DNA of 64,000 nt from Cheiracanthium punctorium (Eukaryota > Arthropoda > Arachnida > Araneae > Cheiracanthiidae): NCBI GenBank assembly GCA_038373885.1, contig JAWZYV010012245.1, positions 62,001 to 126,000 of the forward strand, written 5' to 3'. The translations under genes and the position numbers were made by a program. How positions within the stretch are numbered: the stretch's first letter is position 1; each line of letters begins with the position of its first letter. The notes beneath the pieces are model-generated. The model saw nothing but the letters and a program-made list of their open reading frames with translations. It was not told the DNA's origin and did not search any database. Shown one piece after another: positions 12,295 through 24,235 of the stretch.

Positions 12295-12662
12295 CCCTTT
12301 GAGGCACAACCCTTTCCCAATGCTGAAAAAAGGGCAGCTGTGGCACACAATGAACGTTTCGATCGTCCGCCATCTTGCTGGTAGTTAAGTCGAGCGATGG
12401 CAACGGCTGCCCTTTTTTCAGCATTGGGCAATCTATCCAGCTGTTCTCGCATTCTTCCATTTTTCAGCATATGTCAGTGCTATTTAAAAATAATCATGAC
12501 AATTTTTTTATGGGAAATGACGTGCTAAAAAGTAAAGGATTCTTGTTGAGCTGTGTCACCCGCAACTATTTTTATAAAAATCAAATCTATTCTTCGTGAC
12601 TGGCAACAGTCAAAACGTCAGAGTATGGTGTTCCCAGAGTGGGAACACTGCGCGTTAAAGGG
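12295..12662 (+). mobile_element. piggyBac-like MITE (copy 1)
   Basis: TTAA flanks both ends (12291-12294, 12663-12666). The termini are CCCTTTGAGG and, reversed, CCCTTTAACG. A subterminal hairpin GTGTTCCCAGAGTGGGAACA lies just inside the right end. TTAA target sites with CCCTTT-type termini are typical of piggyBac-like elements. Inside, a 23-bp inverted pair (12319-12341 and 12405-12428, around AATGCTGAAAAAAGGGCAG) is a shorter version of the large palindrome in copy 2. No transposase is present. Confidence 0.82.
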
Positions 12663-12666
12663 TTAA

Positions 12667-13405
12667 AAGGGGTACTGTTTTTACCGTATAGGATACTGTT
12701 TTGTAATCTGAAAGCTACTAAAGCATCTATTTCTGTGGCTGTGCTGTTATGGGCACCCTGCAATACGTACAAGAACATACTTAACAAGAGCATAATTACA
12801 ATGTATAAGAACATAATTCTTGCACGTTCTTCAATTGTGTTCTTCAGTAATAATCCAAATGCAGGTTTTATATACAGGGATGAGGTTTTTCAGTTTTTAA
12901 GCTGATTTCAGCTTTTTGTGAATTAAGAAGAATTCACATTTTTGCCTTTTTTCTGAAAATTCTGTTGTATTTTTTTTTCCTTGTGGATTCCTGATAGTTA
13001 TTAATGAACTGTGCAATATTTTTATGTTGTACCATGTTCTGATATTTTGCTTCTTAAAACTTCTTTCACCTGCATATATAAGTATGATGTGAACAAATTT
13101 TTGCACTTGAATGATTTCAGTTTTTTGCTTTTTTGCCAATCTCATCCCTGTATATAATACATTAACAACAGTAATATTTAAACATTATTAAACTGCTTTG
13201 TTTAAATGCCGAATTTTCTCCTTAATCTATAGCAGATATTTTTATTTGCAAAAGCATTCAGGCATTGATGTTTTATAACTGGCTTAAAGAAATCACTTAA
13301 AATATTTTCCAAGTCTTTTAACATCGTATCAGTATTGATTGAATTACTACTTTATCAATATTCTAAAAGTTTAATATATTTATGCGTTTGATAGGTTGAT
13401 ATTAA
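12667..13405. other. No gene recognised
   Basis: Non-coding AT-rich sequence. The overlapping short frames on both strands here look random. No exon was seen. Confidence 0.4.
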
Positions 13406-13407
13406 TA

Positions 13408-13876
13408 CAGTATGGAACCTCTTATCCAGAAATCAGTTATACGGAAAACCAGTTATCCAGAATCATTTTTCAATCAATTAAATTCCTATTTTTTCTCCAA
13501 AAGAAAAGCAAAAATTAGTTTTTTAAAAAATATTTCTTATGTTTTTGTTTTTTTATTTTGAGTACTACAGCTAGAATTTATGAAGTAAACAATCTGGTAA
13601 GGTATTTTATTTATTTTTTTTTTAGTGTTGGACTAAATTTTCAAGAAGTTATGATATATTTAGTACTTCCTCTCTAAATGATTATTATTTATCTTGATCA
13701 TATTAGTGTTTTTTATATTATTTTTCTTGTATATTAACAATTAATGTTTAATTCTAATCAGAAATAGAGAGTGACAGTTATGTTACCAATCAAATCAGCA
13801 GATGTCATGTTAATTCCCAACCAGTTATCCAGAATACACCCGGTCCCAACCATTCCGGATAACAGGTTCCATACTG
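13408..13876. mobile_element. pogo/Tigger-like MITE
   Basis: The termini are inverted copies: left CAGTATGGAACCTCTTATCC, right reversed CAGTATGGAACCTGTTATCC. TA flanks at 13406-13407 and 13877-13878. The interior is AT-rich and has no open frame. It lies about 190 bp upstream of CDC14 exon 1. Confidence 0.88.
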
Positions 13877-14070
13877 TACACACTATTGTTCTTTATAATT
13901 TCGCCAGTAGCTGGAAAGTTTATTTATTTGAAGAGTAACTGTTTAGCAATAAAATATTAGAACTTCCATGTGTAGAAAATGCTTATTTTATTTTAACTTT
14001 AATGTTTCCAAGATTTTATTTATTCATTTATTTTTAAATTTAGTAACTTTTTGTTATTAATATATTTTAG

Positions 14071-14163
14071 TCATTCTCATTGTCAAAGAAGAAGATTGTG
14101 CATTATACAACCCAAGATGCTAAGAAAAGAGTTAATGCTGCTTTCTTGATTGGATCTTATGCT
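14071..14163 (+). CDS. Cdc14: CDC14 phosphatase, exon 1 of those visible
   Basis: CDC14 proteins are dual-specificity phosphatases that reverse CDK phosphorylation at mitotic exit and also act at centrosomes and cilia. This 31-codon exon is preceded by a pyrimidine-rich TATATTTTAG acceptor and followed by a GTAATT donor. Its translation contains [20 protein letters not shown] and AAFLIGSYA, closely matching the conserved [29 protein letters not shown] stretch of animal CDC14 (quoted in part from family knowledge). That stretch lies in the N-terminal non-catalytic half of the core, roughly residues 75-110. The exon is in phase 0 at both ends. Exons for the protein start (the region before this, containing the FYADFGPLN block) were not found upstream, so the first coding exons are either outside the window or too diverged for recognition by eye. 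Confidence 0.93.
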
Positions 14164-14261
14164 GTAATTAAACTTTCTTCGATATGCACTAGTAGTCTTT
14201 AATTTTTATTTAAAAATTTTAATTCCTTTCAGCTAAAGATATTTTTATAATCACAATGATT

Positions 14262-14452
14262 CATGGGCGCCCATAGGAATTTTTCTGGGGGGGGGGGCAA
14301 ACTTTAAAAAAAAAATTTCTAGAGGGGGGCAAATTTCAATTTTTTAACAAATTTAGTTCTGGTTTTGCCATTTGTTTACATCATGAGACATTAACCTAAA
14401 ACTCTAGGGGGGGGGGTGCCCTACCTTGCCCCTCCCCTTATGGGCACCCATG
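14262..14452. mobile_element. Small hAT-type MITE
   Basis: An exact 8-bp duplication CAATGATT (14254-14261 and 14453-14460) brackets a 191-bp element. Its ends are inverted: CATGGGCGCCCATAGG and, reversed, CATGGGTGCCCATAAG. Two poly-G runs lie inside. Eight-base duplications are typical of hAT elements. It sits only 98 bp past the exon 1 donor. Confidence 0.88.
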
Positions 14453-14460
14453 CAATGATT

Positions 14461-15184
14461 ATAAGAATAATTATTTTATTATGTTCATTAATTTTGCTTT
14501 CCCTGTGAATTAACTTTGAATGTAACTAATAATTTTTTATTTGCTGCTGCTGCTACCATGATTTCAGTGACACTAGAATTTAGTTATTTTAATCTACTCA
14601 ACCATTTACGGGTATTTTGCAAAAAATGGCAGTAGAGACATTTTTGCATTTTGAAATTTAAGATTTGGTAATTTATAAATTCATTTTCGTTAAAAAGGTT
14701 TGCACTTCAGCAATATAACAAAACAGTTATGTGTCTTTTTTTTTTTTTTTTTTTTTCCTTTCCTTTTTTAAGCATGCAATTGATTTCATCAAATGTAGGA
14801 TACTGATACATCAACTCATGTACATCCAATAGTGCATGCTCCATATCATTATATATGCAGATGGTTTGGTTAGGATTTCTATTGTTTCATTTAAAAAGCG
14901 ATATTTGGAGTTATTTTATTTGGCTATTTTTTTTGCATTTTTAGTCGATTATTTCTTGTGCTATTTTGCTATTGCAGTACCTGTTCTATTATATTTTGTC
15001 TTGCTCATGTTCTCTTATTCTTTGGCATATTTTTCTCTTAGTGACTCCCATATAACAAACCTTTATTTAGTTACTTTTGTTTACTGTCATAATTTGGTAG
15101 ATACAGTTTCTTTTTGGTTAATAATATCTCTATCTGCTTTTAGTTTTTAATATACATTTCTATTTGGTTTAATAGATATATTTT
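14461..15184. other. Intronic, no gene recognised
   Basis: An AT-rich intron portion with a 22-base T run near 14738. The 104-codon plus-strand frame at 14836-15150 translates to an unbroken hydrophobic string without family resemblance and is judged a composition artefact. Confidence 0.45.
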
Positions 15185-15500
15185 TATATTTATTAGCTTC
15201 TCATCTATTTACATAATATGCTAATGTATGCGGTACCAAAATCAGCGATATTTCTGCGCTGTGAATGGTAACCACTAGATGTAAACAATAGCATAATAAC
15301 AATAATGCACATGCGAAAGTTCAAACAGTGATGTCAAATGGAGTAAGCATATTCGGTACTTTTATTTACATATGCCACGCAGTAGCTAGATTACAAAGTA
15401 ACAATATTGAACACAAGAAAATGCAAGATTTCGGATCTTCTCACAGCTTTAAAATACCTAATTTACAAACTTGGTGCATTTATCGCTCATCTAAAAACTT
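15185..15500 (+). repeat. Dispersed repeat R3 (copy 1)
   Basis: This is similar to 38215-38490: shared blocks include AATGTATGCGGTACCAAAAT, ACTAGATGTAAACA, CACGCAGTAG and AGATTTCGGAT-like steps. The second copy lies inside the hAT element at 37950-39498, so this one may be a fragment of the same family. Confidence 0.65.
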
Positions 15501-15575
15501 CACTATGCAGTGGGCTAAAGCACTTTTTTTTTTTTTTTTTTTTTTTTTTCCCATCATATTATTGTAACTAGGGGG

Positions 15576-15640
15576 GGAGTTCTCAAGCCTTCCTAAGGTC
15601 TCTAAACCATGACATTATGTATTTTTTTGCATACATAAAT
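15576..15640 (+). repeat. Short duplicated block R4
   Basis: GTTCTCAAGCCTTCCTAAGG followed by TCTCTAAACCATGACAT recurs at 17311-17360, next to the broken end of the Tigger transposase. It probably marks an older element boundary. Confidence 0.6.
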
Positions 15641-16297
15641 AGTGCAACCATATTATAAAAACAAAAACATCAGGTTGCTAACTTTGGCATAACACTGGTG
15701 TTATTCAAAGAGAAAAGTACATGTTAGTGGAAACAATGAATCGAAGGCACCACACTAAATACTGGTTTGAGGAAGCCGGCAGTTGCTAAAATTAAAAAGT
15801 ATTTCTGTAGAAATTACGGGTGGCGACAAATCCTGTAAATCACGGAAAAATCAGGGTACTTTATCCATCTGGAAATAAGTACGAGTCTGAATAACTGATT
15901 TTGGGCTCATAGTACCTAGATCACTTACTTCAGTCGTGAATTCATAGAATGTCTGCATCAGTCAAGTATTGTATAATCGAGAACAAACTTATGATCGAGT
16001 TAGATGTTGATTCAAAACTATAAACGATGGTCTCGTTCACAAGGTAAAAAGAAGTTCCCTGATTTTTGAATATTTTACCAAAATTCCCTGATATTTCCAG
16101 ATAGATACTATAGGATACTACCTTCAGGAACGTCCTACCTATTTGGTTTAAAGCCTGTTTTAGTTCCTGAAGTGTCCTGCTGAACCCTAGCTCCAGGCTC
16201 AGGTTCAGCAAGCAGCGGTTTCCCTCATTTTTATTTTATTTTTTTACAGCACAATTTTTGGATTACAATTGGTAAAATACATCAGTGTTATAGAATA
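15641..16297. other. Intronic, no gene recognised
   Basis: Non-coding. The minus-strand frame at 15942-16211 shows no domain or motif that could be recognised. Confidence 0.4.
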
Positions 16298-16299
16298 TA

Positions 16300-16482
16300 C
16301 AGTACAAAGCCAAAAATCCGGAATGGACGGGACTATGACGATTCCGGATTCTCGGATTTTCTGGATATTAGTCATTAAAAAAAAAAAAAAGTAGCGGCTA
16401 CGTCATGGATTATGCGGTCTCGCCGTGAACTATGTATTTTTATAACGTTTTTCGAAATTGCCGCAATCCGTAGGTTGTACTG
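16300..16482. mobile_element. Short TA-flanked MITE
   Basis: It begins CAGTACAAAGCCAAAAATCC and ends, reversed, CAGTACAACCTACGGATTGC, with TA on both sides. Only the outer nine bases pair exactly, so the boundary call is moderate. A CCGGATT-rich interior is typical of Tigger-like ends. An alternative is that only the left end is real and belongs with the transposase remnant at 16653-17318. Confidence 0.5.
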
Positions 16483-16652
16483 TAGAAATTGTTCTATTGA
16501 ATTCACGTAGAAAAAAAAAAAAAAAAAAAAAGGCGCCCTACCAATTGCTGTGTGTATATTGCTTGCCCAGTGATCTTATGACAGCATGAAGTTTTTTTAA
16601 AACGAAAAAAAAAATAGAAAAGAAAGAAAAGGAAAAATGCATCAGTGTAGAA

Positions 16653-17318
16653 TCATTCCTTTAATTTAAACATTTCTGTTAATGTTTTTTGTTTCATTAA
16701 CTTGGGCTTTTCATTTACAGGCTTTTCTTTAATTTTATACATTGCCATTAATTCATGTTCCGTGATAAAACTCCTTTGCTCTAGTCCCTTTATGGCAGTG
16801 TCCATTACAGTAATTAAATTATCAATGGACATTTTTTCATTAATTTCTGGCACATCTTCTTCACTTTCACTGCTATCCTCCTGATTTCGGAGAACGCTGT
16901 TTAACAGTTCATCTGTCATTCTGTTAGTAATAGGAGCGTTGCTGTCAATGTTCATCAAATCACGCAAATCGTCTTCTTGCAGCTGGATTTTACCAGACGT
17001 GCATTTTGCATAGTCTAATAACTCCATAATATCATCATTCCTTTGACTGCTAAAACCATCGAATGTTGAATTGGTATCGTCTTTCAAAAATAATGATAAG
17101 GGGAATAAGTTACGCCATGAATTCTTCAAAATGTCGGACGACACACTCTCCCATGCTCGTGCAATATTCTAAATGGCATCCTTTATTGTAAATTGTTTAA
17201 CATAGGAAGAAACTATTTCATTAGAATTTAGAAAATTAAGTAACCCTTTTACGAAATTAGTTTTATATCGGCATTTTAGTGCTCGTAGAACGCCCATATC
17301 CATTGGCTGCAGAATTGA
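16653..17318 (-). pseudogene. Tigger/pogo transposase, C-terminal remnant
   Basis: The minus strand encodes LQPMDMGVLRALKCRY, then a KQFTIKDAI segment, then RAWESVSSDILKNSWRNLFP, and an acidic tail ending LMKQKTLTEMFKLKE. The PMD-GV-RALK block and the NSW-NLFP block are hallmarks of the C-terminal third of Tigger/jerky/CENP-B-like DDE transposases. One in-frame TAG at 17169-17171 interrupts the reading frame, leaving a 163-codon open frame downstream. The DDD catalytic core and the DNA-binding N-terminus are missing: similarity stops at about 17318, where unrelated repeat R4 begins. It lies inside the first visible CDC14 intron, on the opposite strand. It is a dead copy. Confidence 0.88.
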
Positions 17319-17370
17319 TGTACAGTTCTCAAGCCTTGCTAAGGTCTCTAAACCATGACATGTATTTTTT

Positions 17371-18401
17371 TGAACTGCAAAATTTCACACGTTATTTGAA
17401 TAACCAATTTTCATAAACTAATTATCAACTACATAAACTAAATTGTAATTTTCTGTTAACAAAGTTTCAATGCACCCACATCTTTTTTATACATGCATGC
17501 ATAAATATACCGTGCTGCAGAAGGATTTTTGTATTTACAGCTTGTCACAGTAAGCATGACAAAATTCTGCCACTGGGCTCCTGAAATTGGGTAACCCATT
17601 GGTAGATCTTTTTTCTGTTAGTAAACTTTCCCATTAAATTTAAAATATTTTTTGTTGATGATTAGGTTTGTTGCTTTAATTAGTGTTGCAATTTTTTCAC
17701 CTTCATATTTTTCTATGATTATGTAGTTTATCTTCCAGTTTCTTCTGTATTAATTGATGGGTGCTCATTGACTATATCAAAACTTACTATTTTTAGTCTT
17801 CTAACTTGTGGCTCTTAATCTTCATAAAGTCTGTTGCCGATCTGAGAGACATATCACTTTAAGTATTCTTTATATATTTTTATCATGTATTGTCCAACGA
17901 AATAGGGTGATCATATTTTTTGTTCGCTATTGGTATGATAGTTATTGGTGTTTGTGGTCTTTAAGCTTACTAAATGCTTTTAATGTTGATTAGGTGTAAT
18001 AACAATTTTTGGAATTTTGTTTTCGGACCAATTTCTTCTTTAAAATCCTTTCTCCAACCCTCCAAATGAAATTCATGACCATAAAATTACCGAACAGTGA
18101 AAAAATAGAGGAAGGGAATCCTAAAAAAACAGTGGGCGATCCGAGTAAAATGAGGATTATTTTCGGATTTAAGAAGCCATTTTACAGAGCAATTAGCCAA
18201 AATGGTACCATTAGTTGGGGAATTTTTTTATTTCTTTATATTTTTAATTATGTAACAGGAAGCATGTGTAAAAATATGAAACTTTAATTTTTTTATCTAT
18301 CAGAGTCTAAATTTAGCAGCAGATTAAAATATATTGTTTCATTTATAAATATTTTTTGTACCTATCATATTTAAATAAAGATGTTTTTTTTTCTCCTGTA
18401 G
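17371..18401. other. Intronic, no gene recognised
   Basis: AT-rich intron sequence running into the TTTTTTTTTCTCCTGTAG acceptor of CDC14 exon 2. The 92-codon frame at 18009-18287 has no recognisable family. Confidence 0.4.
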
Positions 18402-18481
18402 ATTATATATTTAAAAAAGACACCTGTTGAAGCTTATCGCCCATTGGTTGGAAACAGCAGCCCTTTGTTTATATCATTCAG
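18402..18481 (+). CDS. Cdc14: CDC14 phosphatase, exon 2 of those visible
   Basis: Acceptor CTCCTGTAG precedes an 80-base exon whose frame continues exon 1. It gives IIYLKKTPVEAYRPLVGNSS and PLFISF, ending with two bases of an arginine codon before a GTTATT donor. It aligns with the conserved YLKKTPEEAYRALL and PPYLPFRD region of animal CDC14. Phase 0 at the start and phase 2 at the end agree with exon 3. The intron before it is 4,238 bases and the one after is about 13.0 kb. Confidence 0.94.
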
Positions 18482-20334
18482 GTTATTATAAGTCCAATAT
18501 CCATCTGATATTCTAACATATTTGTTTACTTATTAAAAGTACAATGCAAGCTAAATTGTTAACATGACCGATGACTGTGTTATTGGATGGCTGATATTTA
18601 CAGATATTTCCTTTTGTATCCATGATTAAGATTTATACTGAAAGCAAAATAAATGTCACCAGGACAACCTAAATGAAAGTTAGGATTCAAGTAGTTTTCT
18701 ACTCCTTTGAAATAAAAATTCATGGGCCCGTTGGGTATAGATTTATTCAAAGAAATTCTTGCATTTGGAATGGCTAAATTGGCAAACCTGCAGATAATGC
18801 AGCCTTGAGATCAGGGGCAGAAAAATCTCCAAAAACTTACATGCCAGTTGGACATGTAACCTTAAATAACACTTGCACAAAAAATTTTAGTACATTTTAT
18901 TTCTCTGTAAAATTTACATGATTCAGACTGTTTGCATTAAAAGGAAACGTTGCAACTACAAACTGAATCAGTATGGACACCTAAGATACATGAACAGCAT
19001 GGCGGATATTAATTTGACTGAAACCTTTTCCTGAAGATTGATCCTACATTATTAATTGATCATTGACAAAGTACTCAATTTCAAGTCCATCAATACTGAT
19101 TCTCATCAAATCATTTCCTGAGTCAGTTGTTAATACGAATCATTATGGAATCAGTTGAGTTTTTAAAATTAATTCGTGAATCTCTCACGGTCTATTTTTT
19201 TACATGCCCCAGGCATAGTGCACAATAGATTTTTTTGGCCCTGCTTGTAATCATTGAGACACAGTGCCTGAAATGGCAGCCATGAATAGAAGAAGCATCC
19301 TCCTACAGCTGCTACAAATCACTCTTTCTATGGACAAGAATGTTCATGTTTAATTTTGTCCTTGTTTGAATAACGAAACATACGTGTCATTCGTCAAATG
19401 TATCCAAGGTGTTAACAAACACTTTACAATGGCAATTTTATAGCAATAAATGAAGACTTATAAAATGATATATTTTAATGACTAGGGGCCAAGGCCCCAG
19501 ACTCGCTACACTCGCTTTTCGTATGAAGCATTCGGCCCCTAATCAGGCTTATTCGTAAAAAAGACATAATTTCAACACACAAAACCCGAAGATTGGACCA
19601 GATAGAATGTTACTGAGCTAAGATACACATTGCTTGGTTCTTGCATCTTCATTGGTACATAAAAATTTAAACTTCTCACTACAGTAGACCCCCTACCCCT
19701 CATAACACGGAAGATATTTTGTTATGGGAATCTGTGTTGTACGTGTCCTGCGCTATACTCCACCTGGAGTGCGGGCTCCGCTTATAATCGCTAGAAAATT
19801 TATTTGCACTACACCAGAAACACAATGATATTTAATATTGCCCTTCAAAAGTTATATTAATTAGGAGCTAAAGCATAATAAAATCAAAACATATGTTTCA
19901 GCTGTATTTTTAATAATGTAAAAGCTATTGGAAACCTTGCGAATTTCCCACCCATGGCGATTTTTCATTATTTGGCGACTTGCGTACATGTACAGTTAAT
20001 AAAAGCTACGGAACAGATAGAATAGCCTGCCACCAATGGCGACTTTTCATTATTTGGTGATTTACACATGCTCACAACCTATATTTACTGTTCATTTAAG
20101 GTTACCGGAAAACCGTTATCCATATTTTCATTTACATAATCGTTTGCAGATTGGCGTATTTAGCACCACGAATTATACCATCTCGTCGCGCTAGCAGATA
20201 TCCAAAGTGTACTATAACTGCTATAATGGCATAGTTAATACCGCCAAATATTTCTACTGGTAGCAAATAATCCAGCTGGACGAGAATCGGCTTTAAAATA
20301 ATCTGCATTTTAATTTTTTTTCATTTTCAAGATA
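18482..20334. other. Intronic, no gene recognised
   Basis: Non-coding. At 19681 an ACAGTAGACCCCCTACCCCT start resembles a Tigger-like terminus, but no matching right end was found. Short palindromic GGGGCCAAGGCCCC occurs at 19485-19498. Confidence 0.4.
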
Positions 20335-21915
20335 TTAGTTATTCTGTTTTGGAAAAACGAATAATCGCTAATTCTAAACTCCTGTTGTCTAAGCAAACTT
20401 AATATTTGAAAATTATCAACTTTGTGTAACATATTTTGAGTTACTTATTTCATATAGTTTTTATTTTGGCATAAAATGGGCGTAATTCTAACTCATGTTT
20501 GTAAATTTCACGCGATTCTAGATACAGATGGGGACCCGAAATCCGGAATGCTCGGGACCGGACCCATTCCAGATTTCGGAATTTTCTGGATTTTGGGATA
20601 CCGGCTGCGAACTTTACCGATTTCCGGAAGTCTTCCGAGGTAAGCTGTAGCATAGGCCATTCTGCGTTTTAGCGTCTATTATGAAGTTAATTAATATTAA
20701 CTGAAACTCTAATAAATAAAAACTTTAAAAATATGCACACGATTATATATCTCTGATTAAAAAAAAAAAGAATGAATGAATAATACAGTATGTTAAAGAT
20801 GAAGTAAAATCCATTAAAAAATTCGAAAGCTATGTTATCAAGCCGAGCAAGGATTATTTCAGACGGATGACGATTGCTGCAACTAAATTGGCTGAAATAT
20901 GCAACTTATATAATCTTAAAATTTTACTTAACATTTTTTCATACATAGTTTCCAATTGAAATAACTCATCCTACACCGCAATTCAGCGGGCTACGGAAGG
21001 ACGGATAGAGCAGTTGCGCAATTTTCGGATCAACTGCCGCCTTTCCTCGGCCCGTTGATTTGCCTAGCAATTTATTACGCAACCCGCAACCCAACCTTTC
21101 TTCACACATCTGCAGTTCTTTGAGAAGGGGGGGAGGGGAACAGTCATTAAGCAGACCAAATCCCGTTCATCTTTGTTTACATTTAACAGACTAGATGAAT
21201 CATCAACACTTGAAGCTGCGCGCCTGTGTGTGTGCGTGCGTAAAGGACACATATTTTTCTCCCCATTAAAGCAAGTCATTCTATAATAGAATAGAATCTA
21301 TTTACGTTACGAGAAATCAAAAATTACCGCACAAGATCTAACAGCAACTCGCCGATCGCAAAGCGAAGAAAGGCGCGAGTAGACGGGATCGATCATTCTC
21401 CTGGTACGCGCTCGCGCCCTCCCTTCGCGGCGATCGACGAAATTCTTTCCAATTTAACAGGTTTCCTTATTTTTACGTATATTCAATTGAAAACGGTCTT
21501 TCAAAGAAGAAAATGAGGTATAAAAAGGAAAATAATATCCGTTTTTATATGCTTATAGGGAGGGTGGGGGAAAACGCGAACGGGGGGGGGGGGAGAAATG
21601 CAGAAAAAAAAAAGTTCCGGATTTCGGGTCCCCTACTGTACTTGGAAACGCTTTGTTGCAAAGGAATGAATGATTTTATGCCAAATCTGGCAACCATTCG
21701 GTTTATTTTTTCAGTTTTTTATTAATATCTTCTAAAATAATTCGATTTTCGAAATTTAAATCAGCTTAGCAGGTTCCTCGGAATTTTTCAAATCTGTGGG
21801 TACCTTAGTCGAAACTCAAATCCCTACGGTTTAGGAGCAGATAGGTCCACAAGCTTTGACAGCGACAGCGGCCTTTACTTTTTTTTTAGAATAGAGAGAT
21901 AACTAGTTGTACAAC
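20335..21915 (+). repeat. Dispersed repeat R1, interrupted copy
   Basis: The same sequence as 1725-2177 but split into 20335-20524 and 21639-21915 by a pogo-like element. Removing the insertion and one TA restores collinearity with the first copy. Confidence 0.85.
20525..21638. mobile_element. pogo/Tigger-like element nested in R1
   Basis: Inverted ends CAGATGGGGACCCGAAATCC (left) and CAGTAGGGGACCCGAAATCC (right, reversed), flanked by TA at 20523-20524 and 21639-21640. It is 1,114 bp long. The right half is G+C-rich and CpG-rich (about 21330-21440). No complete transposase frame is present, so it is non-autonomous. Confidence 0.9.
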
Positions 21916-24231
21916 TCAGTATAGGAATTTCCGAACGAATATGAATAAGAAGACTGATATTAGCTTTGCATGAAACATGCTTACCAAATTTTAAATGGTA
22001 AAAACTAATAATGTTCACTAATGTCCCGGCAAATAATTTAAAAAATATCTTTCAAAACTAAGAATAGTTTTAAAATACATTAAAAATGGCCTGATAAATC
22101 TCATTAAAACATCTTAAATAAAATTTAATGTTCGGTTTCTAAAGTTCTTTTCAACTAAGTAACTTTTATGTTAAGTAAGTTAGTTATACATGCTCAGATG
22201 TTTCAAAAAGCATCTTACAATAGAACTTAGTGTTTTAAAACTATAAAATCTGTAAGAAAGTGGTATTTTTGAAAAGCTCTTTTATTTTGCTTTTCAGATT
22301 CATAATCTCCTTAAAACATATACTTCTTTAACGTATGTGACCATATGTTAAAAGTGCTTTTTGTATTATTTAAATTTATGTAAGTCATTTGGGTATGATA
22401 TATCATTTTCTGTTGACAAATATAATTTTTACAAGTTTATTCTATTTGTTATCACACTTTAACATGTAATTTATTTCAATTACATTTTTAAAATATTTAC
22501 TGTAGCTGTTCTTATTTATGCCAAAATATTTTTTTTTAATTTCTTTTACAGTGATTTAAAAAAGTCTAATATTGACATCACATGGCTTCCTTGTATGTCT
22601 GTTACATTATACTTATTTTTGATGAATTTCTTTTAATCTTATTTCATTTTAAAGTGATATATGAGGCTTCATTAACTATAAGGTATGGTAAAATATCATC
22701 AATTTGGGTTCACTTTCGGAAAGTTATTTTGGTGCAAAATTTGACAATATTTTATCAAAAGCTGTAAGTTGCAAGACTTAGCAACAGTTGATACAATTTT
22801 GAGCATGATCATGCTAGTGACTGTCCATAATTTTTTTTTTAATATATGGAAACATTTTTGGGTAATCCTGTAAATAACTACCAAGTTGATTGCAATCGAA
22901 AAGAGAGGTCCACCACAACATGTTATAACAGTCCTAAATGTAAAATTTCAATATTCCACAGCTTATTATTTTTGAGTTATTTGAGTCGTGCAGAAGTTGT
23001 GTCAGAACTAATAAAATTAGATTCGGGAGATAGTACATATGTACAGCTGCGGGAAAAAACCCTGCCCCTTGCTCTTTATTTGGCCATTATTCATCATACA
23101 GCAAAGTTATATATACAACTCACTTGCAAAAAGAATATACTTTAATGTACTATTAATTTAATTTGCAAAAGGACAGACTTCATATTTAATTCTGCATCAA
23201 CTTCGCTTTTCTCAATGGCAACACTCTATTTTGATTTTATTAGACGAAAGAAAACCTTCAAATTACCCTAAATAGAAATTTTCACCAATTTTCTACAATA
23301 ATTTCCGGAGATATTGCAAATTCTTTTTATGCAATTTTAAGGGACTTTCTGCAATTTGAAAAATGCTATTTGTAGGTTACAAACTTTTCGTCTTTCATTA
23401 ATTTTGCTCGCAACAGTTAAAAGAAATAAATATTACTTACAAGGAAAATACTGTTTCTTGAAGTTTTTTGTACTTAGATTATCAGGGGTAGAAATTAGAA
23501 TGTCAGTGGTCCAAATGAACCGTGACTCAAAAACTTCCTTATTTTTATGACTTTTGGCACCATTTTAATTTATAGTCAGATGAAAATTTAGACAGGAAAA
23601 TGTGATTTTGAATGTTTGATAAAGTATGAAGAAGTTGAAAGACCTGATGTTTCAGATATTTAAAAATTTCAAATTCATGCCCACGGGATGTTGAGGATAT
23701 TAGTTTTTCAGAAAAAGGATGTTGTACTGGAAGACATCCTTCTACTGCATGTAATTCTATACATGGAAAATATTTTATTTGTGGGGAAATAGTAGCGGAC
23801 TCAACAATAGATGCTTTAAAGAATCACCATCAAACTGTACAAACCTCCAATTTTATTTGCTACAGAATATGCTATTTTTTAATACTGCTAACTTTTACTG
23901 TTTTTGTTCAAAAGTAATCTAATGTTTATTTTGCACAATTTTCAAAGAAATTGTCATTTAATAAATTTATATATGGTCCCTTAACACATGAAAATAACAC
24001 ATTTTATTTAACACTAGCTGCGTGCCCATTCTTTGCACAGTAAGAAACGAAAATTTTACTAAAATATAATCGTTACTACCTATGCAAAAACAAAATCTCA
24101 AAAAGTTCAGGTAGCTCCTTTGTTGAAACTACTGCAGGATATATCAGTGCAACGTAGGATTATAGTTTAGTTAGTTGTAAGATGATCGTTGAAAAATGAT
24201 GAACAGAATACTTAATTTCGCAAAATATTTA
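21916..24231. other. Intronic, no gene recognised
   Basis: AT-rich non-coding sequence. Frames at 22846-23145 and 23356-23550 show no known motif. No terminal repeats were found. Confidence 0.4.
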
Positions 24232-24235
24232 TTAA

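Noticed and set aside
14287..14417. Poly-G runs here and at 32918, 41618, 45807, 45950, 48796 and 53344 as quadruplex regulators
   Set aside because: Uninterrupted homopolymer runs are scattered through repeats. No four-tract pattern tied to a gene start was seen.
14836..15150. 104-codon plus-strand open frame, strongly hydrophobic
   Set aside because: T-rich composition alone gives such strings of Phe/Leu/Ile. There is no domain, no signal for expression, and it lies inside a CDC14 intron.
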